A stretch of 64,000 bases of DNA from G965250275 sp965250275 (GCA_965250275.1 OZ252297.1:3720001-3784000), one strand, 5' to 3'; counted from the stretch's first letter, positions 9,886 to 19,397 are shown. Translations and numbers: made by a program. Notes: generated by a model not told the origin, from the letters alone.

Positions 9886-10102
9886 GGCAAGATGAAGCAG
9901 AACGGTCCACCCCGGTCTGGCCGGGCGGCGCTAAACCGAGACCGACCAGACGGGGCTTCACCTTGCATCCGGCTCAGCTCTCCAGCCTGCCGGACAGATC
10001 GGTAAAGACCACGGCAGAGTTAACATCGGGTGAAGACAGGACGTCCTGCCCTTCATCTTGCCAAGAAAACCCCACGGGGGTTTGGGGGTGTGAAACCCCC
10101 AA
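9886..10102. repeat. Intergenic palindromic repeat element between ACAD and GST genes
   Basis: The 316-bp gap 9829-10144 holds no credible gene but is structured. GGCAAGATGAAG (9886-9897) is repeated inverted as CTTCATCTTGCC (10051-10062). Next come AAACCCC-AC-GGGGGTTT (10067-10083) and TTGGGGG-N7-CCCCCAA (10082-10102), two overlapping hairpins that could be alternative folds. From memory, intergenic sequences with GATGAAG and CCCCACGGGGGTTT blocks occur in many copies in Rhodobacteraceae genomes. It is probably a short non-autonomous repeat or an mRNA-stabilising element. Confidence 0.65.
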
Positions 10103-10144
10103 TCCGAACCGTGATGCCAGCGCCATGGGAGGGGCGAAAAGCGG

Positions 10145-10783
10145 ATGACCATCCAACTTCACTGCTTTGGAGAGAGCGGAAACTCTTACAAGGCGGCACT
10201 TGCGCTGCAACTATCCGGCCTTGAGTGGGAACCGGTCTACGTGGATTTCTTTGGCGGCGCGACGCGCACCCCCGAGTACCGCGCCACCGTCAATGAAATG
10301 GGCGAAGCCCCGGTTTTGGTCGATGGTGACTTCCGCACCAGCCAATCGGGCGCGATTCAGGCCTATGTTACCGAGACTTCCGGCAAATTCGGCGGCAAGA
10401 CCCGCGAGGAGAACTACGACATTTTGCGCTGGGTGCTTTGGGACAACCACAAGCTCAGTTCCATGGCCGGCGTAACGCGGTTCCTCATGAATTTCCTGCC
10501 CGAGGACAAACGCCCGGCAGGCGTCATCGCGTTCAATCAAGGTCGCCTCAAGGCCGCATATGCGGTGCTGGACGCGCATCTGGACGGCCGGGACTGGATC
10601 GTCGGTGATGGCATCACGAATGCCGACCTCAGCTGCTGTGGTTACCTCTACTACCCCGAACCGTTCGGTTTTGATCGCGCGGAATGGCCCAACATCGATG
10701 CGTGGCTCACGCGTCTTTCGCAACAACCGGGCTGGAAGGCCCCATACGATCTGATGCCCGGCAGCCCCGCTGACCGCGCCTGA
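10145..10783 (+). CDS. Glutathione S-transferase family protein
   Basis: 212 aa. Residues 1-80 have the thioredoxin-like GST N-terminal fold, with the active-site region CFGESGNSYKAAL, the cis-proline motif APVLVDG and TSQSGAI for glutathione gamma-Glu binding. The rest is the all-helical C-terminal domain, ending in PNIDAWLTRLSQQPGW. GGAGGGG precedes the ATG. It lies 12 bp before the thiolase gene and reads with it, so it is probably part of the beta-oxidation transcript. It may detoxify reactive enals or epoxides. The substrate is unknown. Confidence 0.9.
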   Translation: MTIQLHCFGESGNSYKAALALQLSGLEWEPVYVDFFGGATRTPEYRATVNEMGEAPVLVDGDFRTSQSGAIQAYVTETSGKFGGKTREENYDILRWVLWDNHKLSSMAGVTRFLMNFLPEDKRPAGVIAFNQGRLKAAYAVLDAHLDGRDWIVGDGITNADLSCCGYLYYPEPFGFDRAEWPNIDAWLTRLSQQPGWKAPYDLMPGSPADRA

Positions 10784-10795
10784 AGGAGAGCAAAC

Positions 10796-12007
10796 ATGAC
10801 CGACGCTTACATCTACGACGCATTGCGCACCCCGCGCGGCAAAGGCCGCAAAGACGGCGCACTGCACGAAGTGACCGCCCTGCGCCTCAGCGCCCAGACC
10901 CTGAACGCGGTCAAAGCCCGCAACAATCTGGACGGCCACGCCGTCGAGGATGTGATCTGGGGCAACGTCACGCAAGTGATGGAACAGGGGGGCTGTCTGG
11001 CGCGCTCTGCCGTGCTGGCCTCGGATCTCGACCAGTCCATTCCCGGTCTGGCCATCAACCGGTTCTGTGCCAGTGGCATGGAAGCCGTGAACCTTGCAGC
11101 CAATCAGGTTCGCGGCGGCGCCGGCGACGGCTACATCGCCGGTGGTGTGGAAATGATGGGCCGCGTCGCGATGGGCTCAGACGGTGCGGCAATTGCGGCC
11201 GATCCGTCCGTGGCATTGGATACGTATTTTGTCCCACAGGGGATTTCCGCCGACGTCATCGCGACCAAGTATGGGTTCACCCGTGACGACGCGGATTCGC
11301 TGGCCGTTGAATCGCAGCGCCGCGCGAAAGAAGCCTGGGACGACAACCGTTTTTCCAAATCGGTGATCACTGTCACTGACCAGAACGGATTGCCGATCCT
11401 TGACCACGACGAGTACATGCGTCCTGGCACCGACATGCAGTCCCTGGGCGCGCTGAATGCTTCGTTTCAAATGATGGGCGAGCAAATGCCCGGTTTCGAC
11501 AAAGTGGCGATGCTGAAGTACCCCGAGTTGGAGCGCATCGAACACATCCACCACGCCGGCAACTCCTCCGGGATCGTGGATGGCGCCGCTGCCGTTCTGA
11601 TCGGCAACAAGGAATTCGGAGAAAAATGGGGCCTGAAGCCGCGCGCCCGCATCCGGGCCACGGCCAAGATCGGGACAGAGCCGACCATCATGCTGACAGG
11701 ACCGGTTCCCGTAACGGAGAAGATCCTGAAAGAAAACGGAATGGATATCGGGGATATCGACCTGTTCGAAGTGAACGAAGCCTTTGCGTCCGTCGTGCTG
11801 CGGTTCCAACAGGCCTTCGACGTGGACCCGGCACAGGTGAACGTCAACGGCGGCTCGATTGCAATGGGCCACCCACTGGGCGCGACCGGCGCCATCATCA
11901 TCGGGACCCTGCTGGACGAACTGGAACGGACCGACAAGGAAACAGGGCTGGCCACGTTGTGCATTGCGTCCGGTATGGGCGCGGCCACGATCATCGAGCG
12001 CGTGTGA
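10796..12007 (+). CDS. fadA: Acetyl-CoA C-acyltransferase (3-ketoacyl-CoA thiolase)
   Basis: 403 aa. The acyl-binding nucleophile is Cys91 in NRFCASG; the late motifs are GGSIAMGHPLGATG with the catalytic His and CIASGMG with the second Cys. The last differs from the more usual CxGGG, as in the FadI/FadA-like thiolases of this group. It cleaves 3-ketoacyl-CoA with CoA to acetyl-CoA. AAGGAGAG lies before the ATG. It is followed 22 bp later by the FadJ-like gene, its direct pathway partner. A biosynthetic acetoacetyl-CoA thiolase role is less likely in this context. Confidence 0.92.
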   Translation: MTDAYIYDALRTPRGKGRKDGALHEVTALRLSAQTLNAVKARNNLDGHAVEDVIWGNVTQVMEQGGCLARSAVLASDLDQSIPGLAINRFCASGMEAVNLAANQVRGGAGDGYIAGGVEMMGRVAMGSDGAAIAADPSVALDTYFVPQGISADVIATKYGFTRDDADSLAVESQRRAKEAWDDNRFSKSVITVTDQNGLPILDHDEYMRPGTDMQSLGALNASFQMMGEQMPGFDKVAMLKYPELERIEHIHHAGNSSGIVDGAAAVLIGNKEFGEKWGLKPRARIRATAKIGTEPTIMLTGPVPVTEKILKENGMDIGDIDLFEVNEAFASVVLRFQQAFDVDPAQVNVNGGSIAMGHPLGATGAIIIGTLLDELERTDKETGLATLCIASGMGAATIIERV

Positions 12008-12029
12008 GCCGGACAAAAGGAACGGATTA

Positions 12030-14231
12030 ATGGCTGATTTTACAATGAAAAAAGGCGACGATGGCGTCGCCGTGATCACCTGGGACGTGCCCGGAAAATC
12101 CATGAACGTCATGTCGCTGCACGGCGGTGCGGAGCTGAACGACCTTTTGGATGACGCTCTGGCGGACGACGCGGTCAAAGGCATCGTGCTGACATCCGGC
12201 AAGGAAGGCTCCTTTGCCGGAGGCATGGACCTGAACGTGCTGGCCGAAATCAAATCCAACGCCGGAGACAATCCTGCGCAGGGCCTGTTCGACTTCACCA
12301 TGAACGGGCATCACCTGATGCGGAAAATGGAACTGGCGGGCATGGACCCAAAGACCAAGAAAGGCGGAAAGCCGATCGCAACTGCGGTGAACGGCACAGC
12401 CGCCGGGATCGGCCTCGAGCTGCCGCTGGCCACGCACCGCATCTTTCTGACCTCGAACCCCAAAACAAAGGTCGGCCTGCCTGAGATCCTGGTAGGGATC
12501 TTCCCCGGCGGCGGTGGCACCACCCGGCTGGTGCGCAAGCTTGGCCTGCTGGGCGCATCCTCTTTCCTACTCGAAGGCAAGATGGTCGACCCTGCCAAGG
12601 CAAAGTCCGGTGGTCTGGTCGACGAGGTCGTTGATGACCCGGTTGCTGCAGCCAAGGAATGGGTTTTGAACGCAACCGACGCCGATCTGGTCAAACCGTG
12701 GGACGACAAGGGCTACAAAATGCCCGGTGGCGCCCCCTATCACCCGGCAGGCTTCATGAACTTTGTCGGCGCCAATGCGATGGTGAACGGCAAGACCAAG
12801 GGCGCGTTTCCTGCGGCCAAAGCTCTGCTGAGCGCGGTTTACGAAGGGGCCCTGGTGCCATTTGACACCGCGCTCAAAATCGAGGCGCGCTGGTTCACCC
12901 ACGTGCTGATGAACCCCAGTTCCGGTGCCATGATCCGCTCTTTGTTCCTGAACAAGGAAGCGTTGGAAAAAGGCGCCGTGCGGCCCAAGGATGTCCCGGA
13001 CCAACGGGTCAAGAAGGTCGGTGTCCTTGGCGCTGGCATGATGGGTGCGGGCATTGCACTGGTGTCGGCGCAGGCCGGCATGGACGTCGTGCTGATCGAC
13101 CGGGATCAGGACGCGGCCGACAAGGGCAAAGCTTACACCGAGACCTATCTCGACAAGGGCATGAAACGCGGCAAGGTCACGGCGGAGAAGAAGGAAGCCA
13201 TGCTGGGCCTGATCAATGCGACTCCCGATCTGGACCAACTGAAGGGATGCGACCTGATCATCGAGGCGGTGTTCGAGGATCCGGGCGTGAAGGCCGAGAT
13301 GACCAAAAAGGTCGAAGCGATCATCCCCGAGGACTGTATCTTTGCGTCCAACACTTCCACCCTGCCGATCACGGGGCTGGCCAAGGCCTCGAGCCGCCCC
13401 GAGCAATTCATCGGGATCCATTTCTTCTCGCCTGTCGAGAAAATGCTGCTGGTGGAAATCATCAAAGGCAAGGAAACCGGTGATCGCGCGGTTGCGAAGT
13501 CTTTGGACTATGTCCGCCAGATCAAGAAAACCCCCATCGTGGTCAACGATGCGCGGTTCTTCTATGCCAACCGCTGCATCATTCCCTATGGCAACGAAGC
13601 CACGCGGATGATCACCGAAGGTGTCGCCCCTGCCCTGATCGACCATGCGGCCCAGCAACTGGGCTTCCCGGTTGGGCCGGTGCAGTTGGGAGACGAAACC
13701 TCGATCGATCTGGCCACCAAGATCATGCGCGCCACAAAAGCCGCGATGGGGAACGCCTATCCGGCGTCCGAGGCCGATGACCTGATCGTCTGGATGGAAG
13801 AAAAGGGCCGTCTGGGTCGCAAGGCCAACGCCGGTTACTTTGACTATGACGAAAAGGGCAAACGCCTGGGGTACTGGAAAGGCATCCACGACAAGTATCC
13901 GCTGGCAGAAGAGCAGCCCGATCTGATCGAAGTACAGGAACGCCTGATGTTCGCACAGGTCCTGGAGGCAGTGCGCGCGCTGGAAGAAGGTGTTCTGGAA
14001 GACATCCGCGAAGGCGATGTCGGCGCCATCCTCGGTTGGGGTTTTGCACCGTGGTCCGGTGGCCCGTTCAGCTGGCTCGACATCATCGGAGCACCTTATG
14101 CGGTGCAGCGCTGTGACGAGATGACCGAGAAGTTCGGTGACCGGTTCAGCTGCCCGCCGCTTCTGCGCGAGATGGCCGAAAAGGGTCAAACCTTCTACGG
14201 CCGGTTTGCGCCGCAGGCCGAAGCCGCCTGA
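12030..14231 (+). CDS. fadJ: Fatty acid oxidation multifunctional protein: enoyl-CoA hydratase / 3-hydroxyacyl-CoA dehydrogenase
   Basis: 733 aa. The N-terminal crotonase domain (about 1-200) retains both active acids: Glu in AAGIGLELPLA and Glu in GLPEILVGIFPG. A Rossmann domain starts near 330 (GVLGAGMMGAGIA). The 3-hydroxyacyl-CoA dehydrogenase has the catalytic His in GIHFFSPV and NDARFFYANR. It hydrates enoyl-CoA and oxidises the hydroxy product with NAD+, the two steps between the ACADs and the thiolase upstream. The start at 12030 has AAGGA before it. It could be labelled FadB; the arrangement after the thiolase is closer to FadIJ. Confidence 0.93.
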   Translation: MADFTMKKGDDGVAVITWDVPGKSMNVMSLHGGAELNDLLDDALADDAVKGIVLTSGKEGSFAGGMDLNVLAEIKSNAGDNPAQGLFDFTMNGHHLMRKMELAGMDPKTKKGGKPIATAVNGTAAGIGLELPLATHRIFLTSNPKTKVGLPEILVGIFPGGGGTTRLVRKLGLLGASSFLLEGKMVDPAKAKSGGLVDEVVDDPVAAAKEWVLNATDADLVKPWDDKGYKMPGGAPYHPAGFMNFVGANAMVNGKTKGAFPAAKALLSAVYEGALVPFDTALKIEARWFTHVLMNPSSGAMIRSLFLNKEALEKGAVRPKDVPDQRVKKVGVLGAGMMGAGIALVSAQAGMDVVLIDRDQDAADKGKAYTETYLDKGMKRGKVTAEKKEAMLGLINATPDLDQLKGCDLIIEAVFEDPGVKAEMTKKVEAIIPEDCIFASNTSTLPITGLAKASSRPEQFIGIHFFSPVEKMLLVEIIKGKETGDRAVAKSLDYVRQIKKTPIVVNDARFFYANRCIIPYGNEATRMITEGVAPALIDHAAQQLGFPVGPVQLGDETSIDLATKIMRATKAAMGNAYPASEADDLIVWMEEKGRLGRKANAGYFDYDEKGKRLGYWKGIHDKYPLAEEQPDLIEVQERLMFAQVLEAVRALEEGVLEDIREGDVGAILGWGFAPWSGGPFSWLDIIGAPYAVQRCDEMTEKFGDRFSCPPLLREMAEKGQTFYGRFAPQAEAA

Positions 14232-14240
14232 TCCGCCGCG

Positions 14241-15194
14241 ATGGCACAGGCCACACCGCCTTTGGTTCTGCCATGGGCGCTGGTTCTGAAATTTGTACTG
14301 GCCGGGTCCGCTGCGGTGGTCCCGGCCGCGCTGTTTTTTGGGGGGCCGTCGGGTGCAGTTGCCGCAGTGGCGGGGCTTGCCCCAAGCCTTTTTGGCGCGC
14401 TGCTTTCGTCACAACGCGATGGGGCACTCGCGGCCGCGATGGTCGCGGTCGCACTTCTCCTGCAGATTTTGGCACCCGTACCGGTGACTGCATGGGTTCT
14501 AGCCATTGCCTTTGCCGTCGCCGCCGGGACCGAGGCGACACTCACTGGCGGGCGCGCCATGGTAATGGCGTTGTATGCCTGGCTCATGCTGGCCCTTCTG
14601 CCCAGCGCACCGTCCCCTGATCAGGCCTTGCCGGTGGTTCTCCTGGCGGCTGTCTGGGGAACCGTGTCGGTGTGGACGCTGGGGTTGGCCGGACGCGCCG
14701 CTGGTCGACCGGCGCCCGCCAGCTTTGGACTGGGCATGAGCGTCTTTCTCATTGTCGGGTTAAGCTTAACCGGCTGGCTGATCACGCGCTGGGACGAACC
14801 CTATGCCTATTGGCTGGCGCTTTTGTTCACCTTCCGGGCCATTGCGCCGCCGGGACAGACCATCGCCAGCGCCCTGAAGTTCGGCACCGGCGCGGTTCTT
14901 GGGAGTGTGGTCGCTCTGTTGGTGTCGTTTGTGCCCTTGCCTGCGGTGGCTGCATGGCTGATTTCAGCCGTGCTGGCGACGCTCGGGCTGCGTTACCTTC
15001 CGAACCCGCGCCCATGGTCGGCAATGGCATTCACGTCGGCGGTGTTGATTGGTGTGGCAACAGGCGCCCACAACGCTGTGTTCAGGCTTGAAGCCGCCAT
15101 GACCGTTGTCGCACTAACATGCGCACTGGTCGTTCTGATTGGTGGTGCCTGGCAGCTTTTGACAAGCCGACGGTCAGAAACTCAGGCGTATTGA
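14241..15194 (+). CDS. FUSC/DUF2955-like inner-membrane protein
   Basis: 317 aa, with about ten hydrophobic segments arranged as two similar halves, as in FUSC/aromatic acid exporter membrane domains. It lacks the long cytoplasmic part of full FUSC proteins. No Shine-Dalgarno is evident; it starts 9 bp after the fadJ stop, so it may be translated by coupling. It overlaps the convergent Hint gene by 13 bp. A role in export of organic acids is plausible from its family and position after beta-oxidation genes but is not shown. Confidence 0.75.
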   Translation: MAQATPPLVLPWALVLKFVLAGSAAVVPAALFFGGPSGAVAAVAGLAPSLFGALLSSQRDGALAAAMVAVALLLQILAPVPVTAWVLAIAFAVAAGTEATLTGGRAMVMALYAWLMLALLPSAPSPDQALPVVLLAAVWGTVSVWTLGLAGRAAGRPAPASFGLGMSVFLIVGLSLTGWLITRWDEPYAYWLALLFTFRAIAPPGQTIASALKFGTGAVLGSVVALLVSFVPLPAVAAWLISAVLATLGLRYLPNPRPWSAMAFTSAVLIGVATGAHNAVFRLEAAMTVVALTCALVVLIGGAWQLLTSRRSETQAY

Positions 15195-15853
15195 GCGTAA
15201 TTGGGTTCAGCGCGCCCGAATACCTGTGGACGTTCTGCAGCCAGGCAGTCTGCGAGGAAGCGGGCGTCATTGAGCCCCAGCACGTCGTAAAGATGATCAC
15301 ATGGCTGGACATCATCCATCAGCAGGCTGCGTGTACGCGGGCAATGCGCCAGCATACCGCCTTCGACGTAGACGACTTCGTCAGAGCTGCATGACAGCGT
15401 GGTGACCTGCAGGACATCGCCGGGACTCGCGTGGCGAATGCCACCCAGCCCCACCAATGCGCGTGCTGGTACAACAGCAAAGGGATCGCCCAGGGCATCC
15501 ATCGCCGCATCACTTTCGACGAGCAACCCCTGATCCGGCATCACCCACATGTCGGTCCGGTTGTTGAGCACGCCCAGGGGGATCAGAATGGGGCACTGGG
15601 TCTCGGGCACCAGCCCGTTACGCAGTTCGATGGTCTCGCGACGCAGGTCCACGATGGTCTGCATACCATGGTCGAATGTAAGAACACTGTCGCCAACTGC
15701 CAGAGCATCGACAGCGCGCCAGCCAAGATTTGAGGCAACATGGGTGCCGGCAAAAAAGCCCGTCTGACCCGTGATCAAGACCCCGTCGAGCGACTCGCTG
15801 GCCTTTCTCTTGCCGTCGATGTCGCGTTCTTGCTTTTCGATCCAACCAAACAT
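15182..15853 (-). CDS. Hint-domain protein lacking the splicing cysteine
   Basis: 223 aa. Residues about 28-170 match a Hedgehog/intein (Hint) fold: FFAGTHVAS, GWRAVDALAVGDSVLTFDHG, then VMPDQGLLVE and a late His-containing block. In active Hint domains the first residue of the fold is Cys or Ser before an xxxGT motif. Here it is Gly-Phe-Phe, so self-cleavage by the usual chemistry is unlikely. Proteins like this are frequent in Rhodobacterales. The ATG at 15853 is preceded by GGGAAAGAAG. No export signal is seen. Its role is unknown. Confidence 0.8.
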   Translation of the reverse strand: MFGWIEKQERDIDGKRKASESLDGVLITGQTGFFAGTHVASNLGWRAVDALAVGDSVLTFDHGMQTIVDLRRETIELRNGLVPETQCPILIPLGVLNNRTDMWVMPDQGLLVESDAAMDALGDPFAVVPARALVGLGGIRHASPGDVLQVTTLSCSSDEVVYVEGGMLAHCPRTRSLLMDDVQPCDHLYDVLGLNDARFLADCLAAERPQVFGRAEPNYAQYA

Positions 15854-16032
15854 CGCTTCTTTCCCTTGTCCGTCGCGCTCTTGCCGCGCTGTTGTTGACT
15901 TGAGGTCAGTCAGAGCGATTCGCGTGCCACTCGTGGGTCTGAAAAAGGGCAAGAAACTGGCATTGTCATGGCCAAAGCGGACAAACACATGTCACTTTCT
16001 GGATTGGTGCAAAGCCGGCAACAATCGCTGCC

Positions 16033-16680
16033 TCAATCGAAGCGATATCCGAACCGCTCGATGTCTTCGGCACAGGCCAATGCCACCGCTTGCCGGGAAA
16101 CATCGCTATAATAGCTGCGATAGTCGGCGGCGCGCTCTGACGGGTTCTCGTGCGGCAGTGTCAGTTCGAATCCGAGGTGCTCCCACAGAGGCGTCACATC
16201 GCTGTCGAACTGCTCCAGCCGGACATAAAGCTGACATTGTTCCCGCCCGTCCGCGCGCCGCATGTAGGAGCGCGCCGGCGTTGCGGCCAAGGACCGGTGG
16301 ATATGCGCGTGGGTCACGAACTCTTCAAATGAGAGCGATTGCGCCAGGGTCACGGACCGGTGGTCGAAGCTCTGCTCTTTTAGCCAATGGTAGTAGCTGA
16401 CGGCGCGGTCCCACGGATTACGAACCAAGGTGAAGGCAAACAGATCGTCCAGTTCGGCATCAGGGAGCAGCCCCTCGATATCGCGAAGTGTCGAGTGTTT
16501 CCAAAGACGCCCCTTTGTGGTGGCGGATTGCACACGGCGGCGGCGTCTGCGGGCCTTCGGCGTGTCACCCAGCAGGATGTCATCCTTCATCGCGCGACCC
16601 TCGAGCGCCAGCGAGAGCGAGGTGCCGCCGGTCTTGGGGATGTGCACGAAAATGTAGCCGCGGCCGGGGCTGATGATCAT
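16033..16680 (-). CDS. Sulfotransferase family protein
   Basis: 215 aa. The PAPS 5'-phosphosulfate loop is HIPKTGGTSL near residue 14, and the 3'-phosphate site is RNPWDRAVSYYHW near residue 88. These are the two hallmark motifs of cytosolic and Golgi-type sulfotransferases (Sulfotransfer_2). An oddly basic stretch of six Arg follows near residue 45. It lies 15 bp after a DMT exporter gene on the same strand. It may sulfate a polysaccharide or small metabolite; no acceptor is indicated. A second probable sulfotransferase end is at the left edge of the window. Confidence 0.88.
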   Translation of the reverse strand: MIISPGRGYIFVHIPKTGGTSLSLALEGRAMKDDILLGDTPKARRRRRRVQSATTKGRLWKHSTLRDIEGLLPDAELDDLFAFTLVRNPWDRAVSYYHWLKEQSFDHRSVTLAQSLSFEEFVTHAHIHRSLAATPARSYMRRADGREQCQLYVRLEQFDSDVTPLWEHLGFELTLPHENPSERAADYRSYYSDVSRQAVALACAEDIERFGYRFD

Positions 16681-16695
16681 GGCAGACAGGCTATC

Positions 16696-17604
16696 TCATC
16701 TGGATCGGAGCGCAATGATCACACCAGCAGAGAAAATCAGCCCGATGCCCGCGACCTGTATCCAGCTGGCGGATTGCCCCAGTGCCAGCCATGCAAACAA
16801 GGGCCCAAAAATCATCACCGAATATTCGAACACCGCGACAAAGGATGTCTCGCCCAGCTGGTAAGCCTTGATAATCAGGAAAACCCCGCAGACCGAACCA
16901 ACCGCTTGCAACACCACCCATGGCGCTGCGTCCCACATTGGCCAGACCCAGCCGCGGGTGACAAATCCTTGCGGACCGGCAACGCTGTCCAAAGGAAACG
17001 CCCACAGCACGATCAGTCCGACAATCCCCATCAACCCCAGCATGACCCACATCCCGGCCAGCAGGGCCACGGTGCTTTCGCGGACGCACAGCGTCCGGGT
17101 GACGACGGCGGACAAGGCATAGAAAAAGCCGCCAACCACCGGGATCATCGTTTTGAAATCGAAATTCACCGGATCGACCTGCAGAACCATCAGGATTCCG
17201 GCAAATCCCAATGCAACGGCCAGAATCCGCCAGGGCCCGATCCGCTGGCGCAGAACAAACGCCGTGATCAACAGCACAAAGATCGGGGAAGTGAACAAAC
17301 CGGCCAGCGCCTGTGCAATCGGCATCAATGCCAGAGCGCTGAAGTAAAACAACATCGCCACCCCGATCAGCGCACTTCGAAGGGCAACCGCCCACAGCCT
17401 CTCCGGGCGCAGGGTGCCCAGGCCGAACAGCGCCATACTGATCACCAGCGGAAACGCGATCAGGGCCCGGACGAAATGAAACTGCCAAAGCCCGATCTCT
17501 TCAGCCAGGCGGATGATAAAGTTGTCGATCACCCCAATAATCGCCATCGCGCAGACCATGGTCAGCGCGGCAATCATCGGACGGGTGGGTGGTGGGGCTT
17601 CCAT
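16696..17604 (-). CDS. DMT superfamily (EamA) transporter
   Basis: 302 aa, with ten predicted membrane segments forming two EamA repeats, typical for drug/metabolite exporters. The ATG at 17604 is used because GGAAAG stands six bases upstream; a TTG ten codons earlier has no such site. It is divergent from the acyl-CoA ligase at 17683 and upstream of the sulfotransferase on its own strand, so those two probably share a transcript. Substrate unknown. Amino acid or metabolite export is usual for the family. Confidence 0.9.
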   Translation of the reverse strand: MEAPPPTRPMIAALTMVCAMAIIGVIDNFIIRLAEEIGLWQFHFVRALIAFPLVISMALFGLGTLRPERLWAVALRSALIGVAMLFYFSALALMPIAQALAGLFTSPIFVLLITAFVLRQRIGPWRILAVALGFAGILMVLQVDPVNFDFKTMIPVVGGFFYALSAVVTRTLCVRESTVALLAGMWVMLGLMGIVGLIVLWAFPLDSVAGPQGFVTRGWVWPMWDAAPWVVLQAVGSVCGVFLIIKAYQLGETSFVAVFEYSVMIFGPLFAWLALGQSASWIQVAGIGLIFSAGVIIALRSR

Positions 17605-17682
17605 GGGCTTTCCATTGCGCGGGCTTCTGCGCAATATCTGCTCTTAATACGACATGCGACAAAATTCCGGGGAGGAAAGAAC

Positions 17683-19311
17683 ATGGGTTGGATGGCTGAT
17701 GAAACCGGGCTGGAAAAGACCGACGCAAACTATGTCGCCCTGACGCCCTTATCGCATCTGCGCCGCGCCTCACATGTGTTTGCCGATGATTTGGCAGTGG
17801 TCTACGGCGCGCACCGCAAAACCTATGCCGAGTACTACGACCGCTGTACGCGCTTGGCATCGGCACTTGCCGGGATGGGGGTCAAACCCGGCGATGTCGT
17901 CGCCACGCTGATCCCCAACCTGCCGGCACAGGCCGAAGCCCATTTCGGCGTCCCAGCCTGCGGCGCCGTTCTGAACACCATCAATACGCGACTGGAAGTC
18001 GACACGGTTGCCTACATCTTTGATCATGGCGAAGCCAAAGTCGTTCTGGTCGACACCCAGTTTCTGCCGTTGGCTGAAGAGGCAAAGGCCCGCTGCGCCA
18101 CAAACGGCCCGCTGATCATCGAAGTCCCGGATGAGCACGGCGGTTATCCGGCCAGCGGGCGGCATCCGCAATACGAGGAAGTTCTCGGCAATGCTGCGCA
18201 CGATTTTGAGTGGATCATGCCGCAGGATGAGTGGGAAAGCCTTGCGCTGAATTATACCTCTGGCACAACCGGCCGTCCCAAAGGCGTGGTCTATCATCAC
18301 CGCGGCGCTTATCTGATGACAATGGGTACGGTGATCAGCTGGCGCCTGACGATGCGGCCGAAATACCTGACCATTGTGCCGCTGTTTCATTGCAACGGCT
18401 GGAACCATACATGGATGATGCCGATGCTGGGCGGTACGCTGATTTGCTGCCGCGACATCACGGCTCCCGCCATTTACGATGCCATCGCCGACGAAGGGGC
18501 CACCCATTTTGGCGGCGCACCGATTGTCCTGAACATGCTGGTCAACGCCCCCGAAAGCGAGCGCCGCGCCTTCGACCACACGGTCGAGGTGTTCACCGCC
18601 GGCGCGCCCCCGGCCCCGGCCACTTTGGCCAAGATCGAGCCGCTGGGATTCCATGTCACGCAAGTCTATGGCCTGACCGAAACCTATGGTCATGTGACCG
18701 AATGCCTTTGGAAAGGCGACCGGTGGGACGTGCTGGACATGGAAGGCCGTGCTGCCATCAAGGCCCGCCAGGGGGTGGCCTTTCCGATGATGGACCACAT
18801 CACGGTGATGAACAACGAAATGGCGCAGATCCCGATGAACGGCAGTGACCAAGGTGAGATTGTCATGCGCGGCAACTCGGTCATGAAAGGCTACTACAAA
18901 AATCCCGAGGCGACGGCTGAGTGCTTTGCCGGCGGGTACTTCCATTCCGGCGACCTCGCCGTTCAGCATCCCGACGGTTACATCCAGATCGCCGACAGGG
19001 CCAAAGACATCATCATCTCTGGCGGTGAGAACATTTCCTCTGTCGAGGTCGAAGGCGTGCTGATGGCGCATCCAGATGTTTTGCTGGCCGCGGTGGTCGC
19101 CAAGCCGGACGAAAAATGGGGCGAAGTTCCTTGCGCGTTTGTAGAGCTCAAGGACGGTGCCACAGCGGACGAAGCCGCGTTGATCGCGTTCTCCAGAGAG
19201 GCGTTGGCCGGGTTCAAAACCCCCAAACGGATCGTTTTTCAGGAACTGCCAAAGACGTCGACCGGGAAAATCCAGAAGTTCGAGCTGCGAAAGGTCGCCG
19301 CACAAGTGTAG
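17683..19311 (+). CDS. Class I adenylate-forming acyl-CoA synthetase (medium/long-chain or DmdB-like)
   Basis: 542 aa. The P-loop YTSGTTGRPKGVVYHH, the acceptor motif YGLTET, the hinge and A8 region YFHSGDLA and IIISGGENISS, and the catalytic Lys in PKTSTGKIQK are all present. It should activate a carboxylic acid with ATP and join it to CoA. A very good GGGGAGGAAAG site precedes the ATG. It stands alone, divergent from the DMT transporter. DmdB (methylmercaptopropionate ligase) belongs to the same broad family, so substrate is open. Confidence 0.9.
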   Translation: MGWMADETGLEKTDANYVALTPLSHLRRASHVFADDLAVVYGAHRKTYAEYYDRCTRLASALAGMGVKPGDVVATLIPNLPAQAEAHFGVPACGAVLNTINTRLEVDTVAYIFDHGEAKVVLVDTQFLPLAEEAKARCATNGPLIIEVPDEHGGYPASGRHPQYEEVLGNAAHDFEWIMPQDEWESLALNYTSGTTGRPKGVVYHHRGAYLMTMGTVISWRLTMRPKYLTIVPLFHCNGWNHTWMMPMLGGTLICCRDITAPAIYDAIADEGATHFGGAPIVLNMLVNAPESERRAFDHTVEVFTAGAPPAPATLAKIEPLGFHVTQVYGLTETYGHVTECLWKGDRWDVLDMEGRAAIKARQGVAFPMMDHITVMNNEMAQIPMNGSDQGEIVMRGNSVMKGYYKNPEATAECFAGGYFHSGDLAVQHPDGYIQIADRAKDIIISGGENISSVEVEGVLMAHPDVLLAAVVAKPDEKWGEVPCAFVELKDGATADEAALIAFSREALAGFKTPKRIVFQELPKTSTGKIQKFELRKVAAQV

Positions 19312-19397
19312 CTGAGTGCCCCAAGGCGTTTGCCCCAAAACATGCAGCCATGCTATCCTGAACCAAATCAGGCAGAGCAGAGCCGCAAACAGGTGCA

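Noticed and set aside
12567..14189. Minus-strand open frame of about 540 codons opposite fadJ
   Set aside because: Same reasoning: it lies wholly against the confirmed hydratase/dehydrogenase gene, with no recognisable domain.
16387..17682. Long in-frame extension upstream of the acyl-CoA ligase at 17683 (about 430 codons)
   Set aside because: It is antisense to the sulfotransferase and the DMT transporter, both of which have clear motifs. Residues are His/Gln/Arg-rich, typical of a shadow frame, and the ligase has an excellent ribosome site at 17683.
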